Notes: generated by a model not told the origin, from the sequence alone. 64,000 nt of DNA from Hofstenia miamia (GCA_900660155.1 CABFPE010000404.1:530230-594229); one strand, 5' to 3'. Positions 12,344-24,499 are shown, counted from the stretch's first letter. A program made the numbers and translations.

Positions 12344-13326
12344 ATAATAAATTTGTAAAATGAAAAGATTTTAATATTATTTTAGAAGATTTGTATGCTC
12401 TCTTTAGACTTACGTAAAGTAATTGATATGGGATATAGTGGCTCACACATCTCTTTATGTAAGTAAGAAAAATAATTGGTATTATTAGAGGTCATTTCAG
12501 ATTATACTGCCTAATAATACATGCACACTTCAAATTTTTGAGAAAATTAAAAACATTTTTTCCATGCATGCTGCACTTTGATACTAAACCAAACATGATA
12601 AATTTGTAAAATGAAAAGATTTTAATATTATTTTAGAAGATTTGTATGCTCTCTTTAGACTTACGTAAAGTAATTGATATGGAAAAATAATTGATATTAT
12701 TATAAGAAAAATAATTGGTATTATTAGAGGTCATTTCAGATTATACTGCCTAATAATACATGCACACTTCAAATTTTTGAGAAAATTAAAAACATTTTTT
12801 CCATGCATGCTGCACTTTGATACTAAACCAAACATGATAAATTTGTAAAATGAAAAGATTTTAATATTATTTTAGAAGATTTGTATGCTCTCTTTAGACT
12901 TACGTAAAGTAATTGATATGGAAAAATAATTGATATTATTATAAGAAAAATAATTGGTATTATTAGAGGTCATTTCAGATTATACTGCCTAATAATACAT
13001 GCACACTTCAAATTTTTGAGAAAATTAAAAACATTTTTTCCATGCATGCTGCACTTTGATACTAAACCAAACATGATAAATTTGTAAAATGAAAAGATTT
13101 TAATATTATTTTAGAAGATTTGTATGCTCTCTTTAGACTTACGTAAAGTAATTGATATGGAAAAATAATTGATATTATTATAAGAAAAATAATTGGTATT
13201 ATTAGAGGTCATTTCAGATTATACTGCCTAATAATACATGCACACTTCAAATTTTTGAGAAAATTAAAAACATTTTTTCCATGCATGCTGCACTTTGATA
13301 CTAAACCAAACATGATAAATTTGTAA
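12344..13326. repeat. 239-bp tandem repeat, four copies
   Basis: Units start at about 12344, 12595, 12834 and 13073, with a partial fifth start at 13312. Copies 2, 3 and 4 have a period of exactly 239 bp and look identical base for base. Copy 1 is about 251 bp long because it carries a different segment (GGCTCACACATCTC...) where the others have a short GAAAAATAATTG duplication. Copy 1 is probably the ancestral form and the other three a recent amplification. There is no open frame and no match to a known satellite by eye. Confidence 0.93.
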
Positions 13327-13701
13327 GCATTCCGTCTTAATGCAAAACTTGGCGAAGTTCTAATATATAGTACAATCTATTAAGATATAGAAACTAATTT
13401 AAATTTTCTGAATTTTATCTAGAATTTTCAAGAATATATTCTAAATATTCGCACAATTTAATGCAAGTCTTTGATAGACAAGGGCTCTATTTGAGTTATT
13501 CGGGACCGGGATAAACTTGCGTTCACCAATGCTAATTTTTTGCCAATTTCGATAAAATTTATGTAATTTGCAATAATTCTCAGAAAAGTCACTCAATGGT
13601 ATTTCTTAGAAACGGGTTAAACAGTGATTCAGTTTACAGTACTGTAGTTCCGGACATCGCTTTATTCACTTGTATAATCGAGGTTATTTATTTTAGGTAG
13701 A

Positions 13702-16700
13702 ATGACAAAATTGAAACTCAGTGAAACCGAATTTTGTCAGGCATGTTCAGTTAACCTCAATTACGACGCAACCAACGTCAAAACCGCTGTACAACCCATA
13801 TTGCAACACCAAAGATTGAAAGGAGTAAAACACCAACTCTCTCAAAAGAGAATCATCCGAGAAAGACTTGACAAGTGACTTGATAATGTTGGGCATAGAC
13901 TACTCAAAATTGAGAACCCCACAAATGGAAAATTTTTTGAGAAGTACACTGGTAAAGCTATACCAACAGAGTCGACATTAAGCCACTATAACCTACAAAA
14001 TAGTTTAACATCGTTGAGAAAAACTATCCACATGGTTCAAAATAAGCTGTATTATGTGTGGTTATAGTAGGAAGATTGCAGATTCATGACAGAAAACCTA
14101 AATTGATCGAAGTCAAGTATCTGCATGGAATAGAAGACAAAACTATCATTCAGTGATCATCAAGATTCCCAAAGGAGATATCAACTTCAAAATTTTTCCT
14201 CTTTGTAACTGACGCAGAAGAAAAAATTTTGAAGTAAACATACGATGAACAACTTCATGTAACATGCACTGCACAGATTTGTTTGAATTCATTATTAAAA
14301 AAATAATCACTAAGAATAAAAATCTACAAGTCTCTTATTTCACTGCAAAAAGCAATGCGGCACTTTCTCGACACCCTGTTGTAACTCATTGTTAGGAAGT
14401 TGAATAGAAAGTGTTTTGTACTATGCACAAAAATTTGAAATAATTTGCAATTACTTTAAAAGAGCGTGACGCGGGCGGTTGTGCTTGTCAACATTATTTC
14501 AAATCGAAAAAAAAATGCAAACGCAAGACGTTCAGACTGGAACTGGATATGTAAAACATGTAAAGATACTATCAAAGAAGAGAGAATTTATAGTGGTAAG
14601 TGTTGCAATATTAATTTTCACACCAACAAAGAGTGTTCTGGTTTCAAAATTTTATAACATTTTGCAGCCAGTGTTCGGTAAGCGACAAGATAGAAAAAAC
14701 CACATCTTATGTAAAAAACAACGAAGTACCTCTGAATCAGCTTTCATTCGAAGTTGCTAAACAACTGGAGTCTCACGACAAAGAACTTAACCAATTGAGT
14801 AAAGAATTAAAGAAACCTTATTCCAGCATATCAGAGACAAACGAAAACTTTGTCAAATGAGGTTATTATGTTTGGAAGAAAATTAGATTTACAAAAATCG
14901 TCTGATAATTATATGATTTATAATACACGTGCTTGGATTTTTGGATTTATATAACAAACTAAATCGATTTCCTGGAAACAGTCAACAAAGGATGTGGATG
15001 AAATCCAGAAATTACTTATATTGGAATATCTAGCTGTATCAAAAACATGTATCCCGCTGGTACATTTGAAAACTGACAAAATCGTATGATCATTGTGAAT
15101 GTTTGATCGGAATGGATTGTTTGCTGTATCATCGCTAATGCCTACAAACTAAACAACCACCAGGAAAGTGCTTCTTTTTATGTAAAACCTGATTTAAATG
15201 AAATTGAAAAAACATGTTTGAAAACGTTATGAACTTATAAATAATGGAATGCATGAGCAAAAAGATTTGAAATTTGCAAACTAAAGCTTTTTTACTCGAA
15301 TGAAGAGATCAAAATTTCCTGGTATATGGTAAACCCAAATTTAATCTGATATGAAATCTTACCAGTTTCCAGTAAATTGGTAAAAAAATTTGCAAAGGAG
15401 TCAATTGCATCTGTCTTATGTAAAGTTAATGACGAATAGCAATTTGCATACAAAAAGCACTCCTCTATAACAGCGGCTCTTATTCCCTTGCTGGATTTTA
15501 CTACTAGGAAGAAAGAAGTCCTCATAACTATTACTTAGTAAATTAATTCAGCTAAATTTTCCAATGGAGTTTGTGAAGTGGAACTGAAGCTACATGTATT
15601 TATCAAACTATTATTTCAAGTAATCTTCGGAGTCAGAGATTACCGAGATTTGCCCTGCAATCTTGATGTCGGAGCTTCACAAAGGTCTATTCTAGGCCCT
15701 CTATTAATTGCTTTATTTTCCGGCAGCAAAGTTTCGCAAAGCTGATTGTAGGGTATGCTGCTGATATACCCGTCGATGCTCATGATGTGAAACTTGGAAA
15801 AATAGCTAAATATAACACTATAATATTAGAAATCGGTCTCAGAAGAATGGAATGGTTCTAAATGTGTAGAAGTCCAAAATTCTTACCATATTGAAAAAAT
15901 TTGGTCCAATAAACCTGTTATCCCTTTTGTACAAGCGAATGAACTATCCCTTCTTGGAATTTGCATATAGTCTTCTTAAAATGGAATACCAGTAATATTA
16001 CAAGGGCTGCCTCAACAATGCTTTTTATTCTTAGAAATTTAAGTGAGCTAAGCTGATACCATAGCCAACAAATCACTGAATTACACTCTGATCAAATCCG
16101 TGCTTACGTATGCCTGTCCAGTATTTGTATCCTTACCTAAGTATTGGAAGGCCTCATTAGATAGAGTAAGAAAGCAAGATATTCCTGCTCTAGTGGATGC
16201 TACAACATTGGAAGAAAGAAAAACATTTACCGCAGTTAAGTTATTCTTAGATGCTGAAAAAATACTATAATCATATACTACACATCTTACTACCGAAAAA
16301 ATGGGACAACTGGCAAATTCTTGGTAAAGAAACTTAAATCAGAAACCCGAAAATATCAGTTCATCCCATGTGTCACTAAGGTGCTAAATGCTTAACTTTT
16401 ATATACTTGATTAAGTAAGTAAGGTGAATTTTGTGTATATATTATATAATATAATAAACGTCTCTACAACTACTATTATTACTTGAAAAATCTTGACAGA
16501 GACATGTCCCAGTTTGCACGGAAAATTTAAACAATTCTGAACAGAAAATTTTCGTTTTCTTCCGTCATTAACTGAAAAATTGCAAAAGTATTCAATACTT
16601 GGAGATGCAGTTCTTATACTTGAAGCAATTGACAAAGTGACTCTAAACCCGCATAAGACAAGATTAAAATACATTTTACTTAAAAATTGCGATCTATATC

Positions 16701-16880
16701 AAATTTTAGTAATTTCTGATGTTCTGATGGGAAGAATTTTTCGACTTGCGGCCACTCTAGTTTATCATATTGTTAAATCCAATTTCGAGAGAGTTTTTTC
16801 AAATTTCACTTATATAATTATGCCACAAAATCAAAGTTTATCTGGGCTTCATTTAATACATCACATTAATATTTCTTGAA
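13702..16880 (+). mobile_element. hAT transposase relic interrupted by a LINE
   Basis: The left half (13702-14375) starts with an ATG and encodes a BED-like zinc-binding start (FCQACSVNLNYD...). The diagnostic hAT stretch EKYTGKAIPTESTLSHYNL follows, then a decayed DETTD region (near EDCRFMTEN) and FFLFVTDAEEKILK, matching the LLFVTDAAPYM motif that holds a catalytic Asp, and finally LHVTCTAQ (usually HVTCLAH). The right half (about 16485-16880) resumes with EKLQ...LEAIDKV and ends with a dimerisation-domain-like segment, KSNFERVFSNFTYI (usually SCDVERSFSKYKNIL). The missing middle coincides with the LINE at 14466-16395. There are several stops and frame changes, and it is not functional. Terminal inverted repeats were not located. 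Confidence 0.72.
14466..16395 (+). mobile_element. Degenerate LINE (non-LTR retrotransposon) nested in the hAT relic
   Basis: The first part encodes an ORF1-like segment with a PHD-like cysteine pattern (ICKTCKD ... KCCNINFHTNKECSGF) followed by a heptad-like stretch (ESHDKELNQLSKELKK). From about 15290, reverse-transcriptase motifs follow in order: ILPVSSKLVKKF, QFAYKKHSSITAALIPLLD (the usual QFAYR..RSTTTAL.), SILGPLLIALF (QGS.LGPLLF) and VGYAADIP at the YADD position, then SVLTYACPVFVSLPKYW typical of the domain after RT. The frame changes several times and stops occur, so the copy is dead. CR1/L2/Jockey-type LINEs share this arrangement; the clade was not resolved. No poly(A) or clear target duplication is visible. 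Confidence 0.75.
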
Positions 16881-17521
16881 ATACTGTTTCATATTTGATG
16901 AAAAAGTAAAAAAATATCATGAATATTATTTTTAAGCAATTTTTGGCCGCATTTTGAACCAAATTTTAAGTGCAATTTTCATTGATTTTTACCCACAGTG
17001 TAATATCGACATTTATTTCTTATACTCATGATAAAATTAGAAATCAAGTTTAAAAATTAATTTGGCCAGTGCAGGGATTTGTTGATGCAATGAAATGTCA
17101 GCGGAGTATTTGTCCATTTAAAAAATAAAGGCGTTTCGGCTCTTAGCCAATGGAATGATTAATTCATCGTTACAGTCCATTGTGAATAAATAATTTAAAG
17201 TTTTCGTTGTATTACTCAATACCACATGAACATGAAATCGAATCATTTACTACATTGTAGTCGCTGTATGCATAGAGTACAGTAAAACTGTGCTAAAACT
17301 TTTATAAGAATCAAATCAAAGAAGCATATTTCAATAATCAGGGGCAGATATAGAAATTTCTGATGGGGGAACAGTAGGTTTAAAACCCAATTCTTCCATT
17401 ATATTTTTCATTCTAGATTTGATTAAATTTTGAATCCTCATACATATCTCTACATATTATGATAACAATCTAAAAGTTCTTGCTTATGTTCTAGGTCGGA
17501 CTGTATAATATTTCGTTTTAA

Positions 17522-17572
<51 letters not shown>

Positions 17573-18369
17573 GGCCCCGTATTAAAATTTAATCTGCTAA
17601 TATTATACATTATTAATTGAGATATTTCAGAAATATTTGAGTTTAGCAGGTAAATATATCGCAAATTTAAAATCAAATGGGTCCCAGTCTACTTAAAATT
17701 GAAAAGTTAGTCCTGGTTTCGTACCGATCCTATCTCATGTCATTTTTTCGTTCCCAATACTACAACCTGTCGAGTGGGTACAGTATCAGGACCAGTAATG
17801 AAACAATTTGTTCACGACTCTATTGACTATACCATTATCATTGCTTTCTGAAATCTGGCAAGAGAAGAAGACATTAATACATAGAATATTAATTTTACTG
17901 AATTACTTTTAATTTTCATTGTCGATTTTTCAATCTTTAGACTTAATTTTTTCTGTAATATTTAGTATTTACAGTTTCAAATTATTCAAGTATAGAAAAA
18001 GAGGTCTAGAAATTGCGATGGTCCCATCAATAATTTTGAAACACCTGATTATTAGCAAATAAGAAATTTGAGAATTTAATGATCTTAGCTGATTATAAAA
18101 ATTCTATGCAAAAGTGAAGTAACATTTTTGTAGGTTCCGGATTGAAACAAAACACTAAAAGGAAGGAGATGATGAATCTCTAATATTACGAGGTTCTTAT
18201 ATGAAATGAGTAATTATTTTGTACAACAATGCAAAATAGCGTTTAAAATTTTAGAAATTTGTAAAAATTTGTTGCAAAAATTCTAAAGTTTTAAAAATAT
18301 ATAAAAATCAGTAATATTGTGAATAAATTGTGAACATCAATTGAAATATGTAATATAGCGAATTTAACA
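16881..18369. other. No gene recognised
   Basis: AT-rich DNA with a (TA)n tract at 17525-17570. Short GC-richer patches (for example near 17340-17380, CAGGGGCAGATATAG) look like decayed repeat ends without a partner. Confidence 0.5.
17525..17570. repeat. (TA)23 microsatellite
   Basis: Uninterrupted alternating run read directly. Confidence 0.97.
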
Positions 18370-18990
18370 TCTTGAAGAAATAATTATCAGATAGGGAAGG
18401 ACTTCAGAATCCCCACCTTTCCTAGATCGCCAGTTTTCAGAATTTGACTTAAAAAATTTGTAATTTTTTTTTAAAACATATCTTGAGTTTTTCATTCAGA
18501 ATGCTGATATACTTGTCCGTGTTCATCTTATTAACAACAATGACGCCATGGTGCTTGGATGATGTTTGATTACTGTTGAAGTTGGGTTGTAGCAGGATTG
18601 AATCTTGAGGTATTCTACAGGTCTTCTAACAATTACTTTGGATGGTCAGAACACATGAAATATTATGTTATAATTGTAATTAACAGTTTTAGATTGATCC
18701 AGTTTACAGTTTTTGACTTCAACAAAGACAGTGATGTGGTTAGCGTCAAACATCTGGAGAATTAAAATAGCTCATATGTAGCAATCAATGGTTTTTCTAG
18801 TATTTTAGCTACTCTCATAGGTGTGGACTTATTCAGTAATTTTTGCAAAAAAGTGAGGAAGTTTTTTAAATTTTTTCTTAGACGAAAGGACCTGCCTTTT
18901 TTAGGTGGAGACTTGTAATTTTTTCGAGATAAGTGGGGATACAAGCCCTTCCATGTGGACACATTCTTCAATGAAAATGTGTTTTAATTA
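18370..18990 (-). pseudogene. Tc1/mariner-type transposase relic
   Basis: Read on the minus strand, 18971-18762 encodes PPKKGRSFRLRKN...LLNKSTPMRVAKILE. This fits the second helix-turn-helix region of IS630/Tc1/mariner transposases (KGRP.S.RT.EN....NPNKSTRRMAKEL). Further on, in another frame, HHPSTM is followed by VIVVNKMNTDKYISILNEKL (18541-18482), the usual G.I...KMN...Y..IL..NL stretch between the first and second catalytic acids. The second acid (DNAP) and the third were not found. Frame changes and stops show it is dead. No terminal repeats were identified. Confidence 0.55.
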
Positions 18991-20221
18991 ACATCTGCAC
19001 TGAAACAGAATTGATTCTATTTACTAACTGCGCATATTTATGTATACTGTGAAAGCAGTTCTTTCAAATGCTTTTAAATTTATTAAATACGACAGCTTGG
19101 TGTATGTTAGATAAATGCGTTATATTGGAGTGTTTGCCAAGCGCTGGCAAGGTTTTATAAAATTTAAGGAAATCTGCAAGTTATTTGAAAAATTTACCAA
19201 ATATTTCCAAATAATTGCTAAAGCCTTGGTAGTTTTGCAAATGAAATGCAAAAATTTGTCAGTATTTTGGAATTTTCCAACCTTTTACTAAAGTTGCACA
19301 AATTAACCTCCACGTTGTGCTTCCTCTTAATTATTAAAATGTTCAAATTGTATTGACAAAACATCATATATATTCAACGGTTACCAATTTTATAATAGTA
19401 TTTAATATTCATTTTACGTAGTAGAATAAAAAGAAATTCATAACAAAATGAATAATGTAATGGTATTTATGCAAAAGTCATACGTCCACATTTCTAAATT
19501 TTCTCAACAAAGAACAAGATTTGCTGGAATGTACACATTTTGAAGTTATGTTTAATTTTATATATATTTCACAGAGTAAATATTATAAGACAAACACTGT
19601 TTTTCTAATTCACAAGAAAAAATTGCCACCCTCAGACATGATATGGGAATTGAAATTTTACATTACACTAAAGTGGATATGAACTGAAAGTTTAGGCTCG
19701 ACCCTAGACAGTCACAAATGAATTGCATGTCACTTGTTATGATATAAATTATTGAGCTCATTCTTTTTACCCCAAAAATGTTCCATTGACATATAAGTGA
19801 ATGGAGTGTTAAAAAATAAGTAATTTCTATACTCATATCTTCTGTATTCTCCTCTACTTTGAGAATTTTTTCAACATTTTCACAGCGACATAATCATAAT
19901 GATCCCTAAACTGCTACCTCAAATTCGAGCACTAAAACTGAAGTGCACAACATGGGGAAAGTTATTGATTTTAGGCAGTCGATAACATCGTAACAAAATG
20001 CCAAGAATAGTTTCGTATTTACTTTGTTAATATAACGTACTTGTATTAATGCTTTTAGCAAATGACAATTAGTTTTTGTTTTGTTAAAATTACAACTAAT
20101 GCTCAATCTAAAAATACACTTTGCCACCATTAGTGACCTTTCTCTAATATGTGCTGAATAAATTACAAATTTTATTTAAATGGATTTCGGTAAATTTTCA
20201 ATTTTAATAATGCAAAAGTCA
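18991..20221. other. No gene recognised
   Basis: AT-rich DNA with only short chance frames. A patch at 19130-19290 repeats words such as TTGCCAA and ATTTCCAAAT loosely, without a fixed period. Confidence 0.5.
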
Positions 20222-20269
20222 ATTAATAATTTCACAGCAACAAGTTAGTCACCGCAAAGATATTCATTG

Positions 20270-20306
<37 letters not shown>

Positions 20307-20357
20307 TATCAATGAATATCTTTGCGGTGACTAACTTGTTGCTGTGAAATTATTAAT
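20222..20357. repeat. Perfect 53-bp inverted repeat around a (TA)n spacer, abutting an N
   Basis: The arm at 20222-20274 (ATTAATAATTTCACAGCAAC...) is the exact reverse complement of 20305-20357. The 30-bp spacer is almost pure TA, and the base right after the second arm is an N (20358), followed by more TA repeat. Perfect arms around a self-complementary microsatellite next to a gap mark suggest a fold-back assembly or library artefact. A genuine cruciform-forming palindrome is the alternative. Confidence 0.95.
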
Positions 20358-20358
20358 N

Positions 20359-22586
20359 ATTTATATATATATATATATATATATATATGTCAATAATTTG
20401 ATCGGAAATTTCCGTCCTTTAAAATGCATAAATTGTTGTTTTAAAAATATATCAAATATATTTTCAAACATTTTTATCAATTATATGTTCAATAAAATTT
20501 TCAATATAAGTTAATCTAATTTAAATTGAATAAATTAAATGTTTTTCATGATTATTTATTTTATGCAGATCACATAAATCAGAAATATTTTATAGAGACC
20601 ATAATATTATGGGGCTGTAAAAATTTTTGGCCCTTTTAGATAGACCTTTATTAATATGTGAGAATATTTTGGTTCTTACGTGCACATTTTAATAAACATA
20701 AATCAATAATTTATATTGATTTGTTTTTGTAAGTGGATTGCTAAAATTGAAAATATACATAAGTAGTATTTAGTTAGTTATAATTTGTCTATGGACTATA
20801 TATTTAATTACCTAAACTATGAGACTATGCAAGCATAATTCCACTGTTTAGTGTAATCTTCCCAGTGTAGGTTAATGAAAACTTTGGTTTTTTATGCTTG
20901 TCTTGATATTTCTCATAAAGAAATTTTTCAATTTTTTCCTGGAATATTGAATTTAGCGTTTATAAGAATATATATAAGAAGTAAATTTTTTTGATTTGAA
21001 AGTAGTGATTAAATGGACAGTTATAATTGATAATTGAATTAAGCATATATTAGATGTATTTGACCAGAAATTGCACTTCTTCACAAATGATGTTTGCGTA
21101 TCTCAGTGTAAGTAAGAATTCGTATTTAGTCATATACACACTTTTTAATGTGATAAATATTTGTTACACTTATACAGAGCAGTCTCTAATTCATATTATT
21201 TGAAATATTTTCGGGGTAATAAAATATAACTATATATTTAAAAATGAACGCTTTTTAGTATTTACTCCATTAATGGAAGAAAATAATTATTTCAATTGCT
21301 GTGCATTATGAATTGATATTGTTGTTTTCGATTGATTGTGATAGGAAACAGCCTTTAAATTTTGATCATAAATTTGTTTTCAGAAAGCTAATATTTTTGA
21401 TATACCATTTTTAAATATGAAATAAAAAATAATCAAGGCCTAAAATTCCAAAATATTTTCGAGTCAGTAATTATTTAGTAACTGTTGGCTAGATTAACTG
21501 ACTATACATCCTTCAATTTACTAAAGAATTTCTCTTAAATTTAATTTTATTTGATTTTTGTATGATTTACATATGACTATGAAAAAATGGTTTTGAAAGA
21601 ACTACCTTAGATTTAAAAAAGTATCAGTAGAGCAAGGGGACTTACAAAATAACCAAAACTACATAAAACATGTGTAATAGTATTAAGTGCAATCGAGAAG
21701 GTAGAGGCATAAATTCACTCAAGTCAAAATTTCTTTAAACCAATTGGATTTCTACACTCATGAAAATAAATGGGTGCATATTAGTAGCATAAAGTGCCCG
21801 AGACGACGTGCCACAATTGATCTATTGACCTTGGCGGACTTATCTATTGTTCAAAATGTAACATTTTTTCTACACATTATATAAACAATTTTTAAATATC
21901 ATTGAAATTCTATATGCAAAAATTTCACGTTTTTTGGAAAAAAAGCCGTCTACCCAAACGTATCAGAAAATCATAATTAGTTAGTAGCACATTATAAAGA
22001 TATATATTTATTAATAGAAATGCCTTACTCTAATTAAATTCCAAGCAAATCTTTTCATTTGATTATGCATCATAACTTATTGTCCTAAGGAAGACATTGA
22101 ACAGATACCCTATACGAAAATTAAATTTTTAATTTAAACTGTTTGAAACTATAGAAATATATGGATACATATTAAGATTGATAAGGCAGTAGAAACAAAT
22201 GTAACAATTTGACCTCTGAACTTTATTCAATTAAAGCTGTGAAACTCTTGAATTTAGAGGGCAATAGGGTATGATGTATTAGAGTTTTGAAACTGTTAGG
22301 ATTTTTATCATAATGAAAAATGGTAAAATTTATCAGACAAGCAAGAGTTTTAAAAAAGTTCCCTTTGCAAAAAATTGACACCAAATTTGTTGATTGAATA
22401 AAATACTTTTTAAATGAACTTAATTTTGAATATTTTACAGCATGAGATGCATTGTTATTGAGTTCTCAATTTTAAGTCCATAAATAAAATTTGCATAAAT
22501 TTCCGCCAAGTGGCATGCTGCAGCTAACAGAAATGGTTCCTTAATACGAAATTATATGATTTATCATGTAAAAACTACTTACTACG
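20359..22586. other. No gene recognised; region 3' of the synaptotagmin gene
   Basis: Very AT-rich, with (TA)n at about 20363-20388. Only short chance frames. Some of it may be 3' untranslated or downstream sequence of the minus-strand synaptotagmin gene, but nothing marks its end except the signal at 22587. Confidence 0.5.
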
Positions 22587-22592
22587 TTTATT
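22587..22592 (-). promoter_or_regulatory. Candidate polyadenylation signal AATAAA for the synaptotagmin gene
   Basis: The plus strand reads TTTATT, hence AATAAA on the gene's strand, about 65 bases after the stop codon. The distance is plausible for a short 3' untranslated region. The hexamer is common by chance in DNA this AT-rich, so this is only a candidate. Confidence 0.4.
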
Positions 22593-22656
22593 TAGAAATT
22601 TCTTTTCCCATGTTGATGATAACTGTTTAAAAATTATAAATCTTTTTAAGGCAAGA

Positions 22657-23847
22657 TCACTCAAAATTTTTGCTCTTGATATCGTGCCATTTAGTGATGG
22701 TGACACCTGGGTTTGTGAGCATTTCTTCCCAGTGTTCGGTTTCTCTCTTGACTGAATTCGCACCTAGAACGATTCTCCCAATCTCGTCATCCCATTTCAA
22801 CATGTCATAGTCCATGACTTTGATTTGAAGATCATAAGTTGCTAAACGGGAAGGTTCGATTGGAAACACAAACGATTCGTTGTAAGTTGCTTCGAGACAG
22901 TTAAGACGTTTTTCAGTTTTGTATTGGGTAACAGTTTTTTTATTTTCCCGAATTCGCACGATGACGTAAGGATCTGCTTTACCTGTAACATCTGTACTTT
23001 TTAAGGCACGAACACCATGGATGGTAGCTTTCAAAACATATCCAATTGGGTTGTATATTAGTGTCACCTGAATTTCACCCCGAATATGTTTCTGTCTGCA
23101 GGTTTTATTCAGACGCACAGTTTGCTTGGGAGGGTCACTAGAGTTGTAATAGGCAAGATCTACATCATATTCGCCAATAGGGTCATCTGGAGATACTCTA
23201 TCATAATCCATCACAGTCAATCTCACTCTTTTATTCCGAAGTTTCAGTACATCAAGCCCTCGAAAAGTGAATTCTTCACCCCATTTAGGATTGCATGTAC
23301 ATCGCTGCACGGAAGTCTTAAACTTTCTCTTTTTATCTGGAAGCAATCTAATGATTACATAAGGATCGCTCTTACCATTTCGATCCATTGGCTTCAAGCC
23401 GTATGCTTGCTCAATAATCACTCGGAGAGCTTGTACACTTTCGTGATAGTACAGAGAAAACACGAGGTCCCCTACATAGTCCTCTTTATTTCGAAGAGAT
23501 TTTACATTTGATACTACTCCACTTAAAGAACTGAGAAAAGAGTTATTGTTGGCTTCTTTATCGGGTACAAACACTTCTTCAATAGTAGATTCCTGAGATA
23601 ACGAACGGTTTGTGCGATCTGGAACGGCTCGGTTTTTATCAGATGAATCACTGTAGTTTTTCCGGATCCTGTTGACAGCGGTAGCGGACTTGCCCTCTTT
23701 CAATAGTCTCGATCCAATTCTGTCATTATTTGATGCCGTATATGGTACATCGCCTTCTTGATCGTCTGTTGATTTCCTTTTACAGCAGATAATTATATTA
23801 ATCCAGTCATGATGATTATATTTGGCCGCGCGAACGTAAAAACTCAT
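22657..23847 (-). CDS. Synaptotagmin-like protein with two C2 domains (single open block)
   Basis: The 396-residue frame encodes a membrane-trafficking calcium sensor of the synaptotagmin family. These proteins bind acidic lipids and SNAREs and trigger vesicle fusion. C2A spans about residues 125-235 and C2B about 255-378. All five calcium-ligand aspartates are visible in each: D155, D161, D214, D216 and D222 in C2A; D286, D292, D346, D348 and D354 in C2B. The C-terminus has KWHDI (387 is Trp), the family's WHxL-type ending. Residues 20-26 (ICCKRKS) look like the palmitoylated Cys/basic junction that normally follows the transmembrane segment, but no full transmembrane helix precedes it. The first 20 or so residues may therefore be intron read-through, with the true start in an upstream exon. 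The linker (27-124) is Ser/Asn/Lys-rich. There is no intron in the C2 region. The paralogue group is uncertain. Confidence 0.95.
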   Translation of the reverse strand: MSFYVRAAKYNHHDWINIIICCKRKSTDDQEGDVPYTASNNDRIGSRLLKEGKSATAVNRIRKNYSDSSDKNRAVPDRTNRSLSQESTIEEVFVPDKEANNNSFLSSLSGVVSNVKSLRNKEDYVGDLVFSLYYHESVQALRVIIEQAYGLKPMDRNGKSDPYVIIRLLPDKKRKFKTSVQRCTCNPKWGEEFTFRGLDVLKLRNKRVRLTVMDYDRVSPDDPIGEYDVDLAYYNSSDPPKQTVRLNKTCRQKHIRGEIQVTLIYNPIGYVLKATIHGVRALKSTDVTGKADPYVIVRIRENKKTVTQYKTEKRLNCLEATYNESFVFPIEPSRLATYDLQIKVMDYDMLKWDDEIGRIVLGANSVKRETEHWEEMLTNPGVTITKWHDIKSKNFE

Positions 23848-24490
23848 TATGCAACCTTTGAGAAAAGCATTGCTACACTAAATGCTGATTGGAAAACAGC
23901 AAAATTAAATCTCTTTTGTATTCCAACGCCTCTTTCGACAAATATCCATCAAAGCTCTTGCTACACTCAGCCAATTAAATTTCGAAGTTGTTACTAAAAC
24001 ATATACTGGAATCTACTTTTTAAATTTTGTAATATCTATCAAATTTGCAAAATTTTTATAAAAGAATTACTAATGAGGCTACAAAATTTTATTGTTATAT
24101 TGAGGATTTTCAAATCTCAAAATTTTAGTTCGCATGTGCTAAGTGAATGGATGAGTGATCATCTAAGAATATAAAATATATTACTAATTTTATGCAATAA
24201 TCTTAAATTAAATTATATCGCTTATCTCTTCATGCATATCACAAACACTGATTAAAAAGTTGAAAATTTGAATCTTAATGTATATTTATAGCTAGATAGT
24301 ATATATGTACACCTATAGAATATTAGATTAACGTGATATTTCATTTCAAATTAAAGAATCGTTATTAAATAGCAGATATGATCAGAGGGGCAGCTAAAAA
24401 TTTGCTTAGAATTTACAAAACATAAAAATATAAAACAAAAACTATATTTTATTACATTATAATTAGGAACTAAATAGAAACTTCAACCTT
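23848..24490. other. Upstream side of the synaptotagmin block; no second exon recognised
   Basis: This would hold the promoter or an intron of the minus-strand gene. No convincing hydrophobic transmembrane exon with splice sites was seen here. A CTTTTCTCAAAG tract on the gene's strand (about 23860) could act as a splice acceptor, but this is not compelling. Confidence 0.35.
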
Positions 24491-24499
24491 CGTTTATCG

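Noticed and set aside
12344-13326. Considered as a CRISPR-like or centromeric satellite array
   Set aside because: The repeats are directly adjoining 239-bp units without spacers, only four copies, in a eukaryotic genome.
17340-17400. GGGGC-containing patches here and near 24385, 30520, 37020, 49300 and 50270 as ends of hAT-type elements
   Set aside because: No paired ends or target duplications were found for any of them.
23086-23511. 141-codon plus-strand frame
   Set aside because: It is the antisense shadow of the synaptotagmin C2A and C2B coding sequence.
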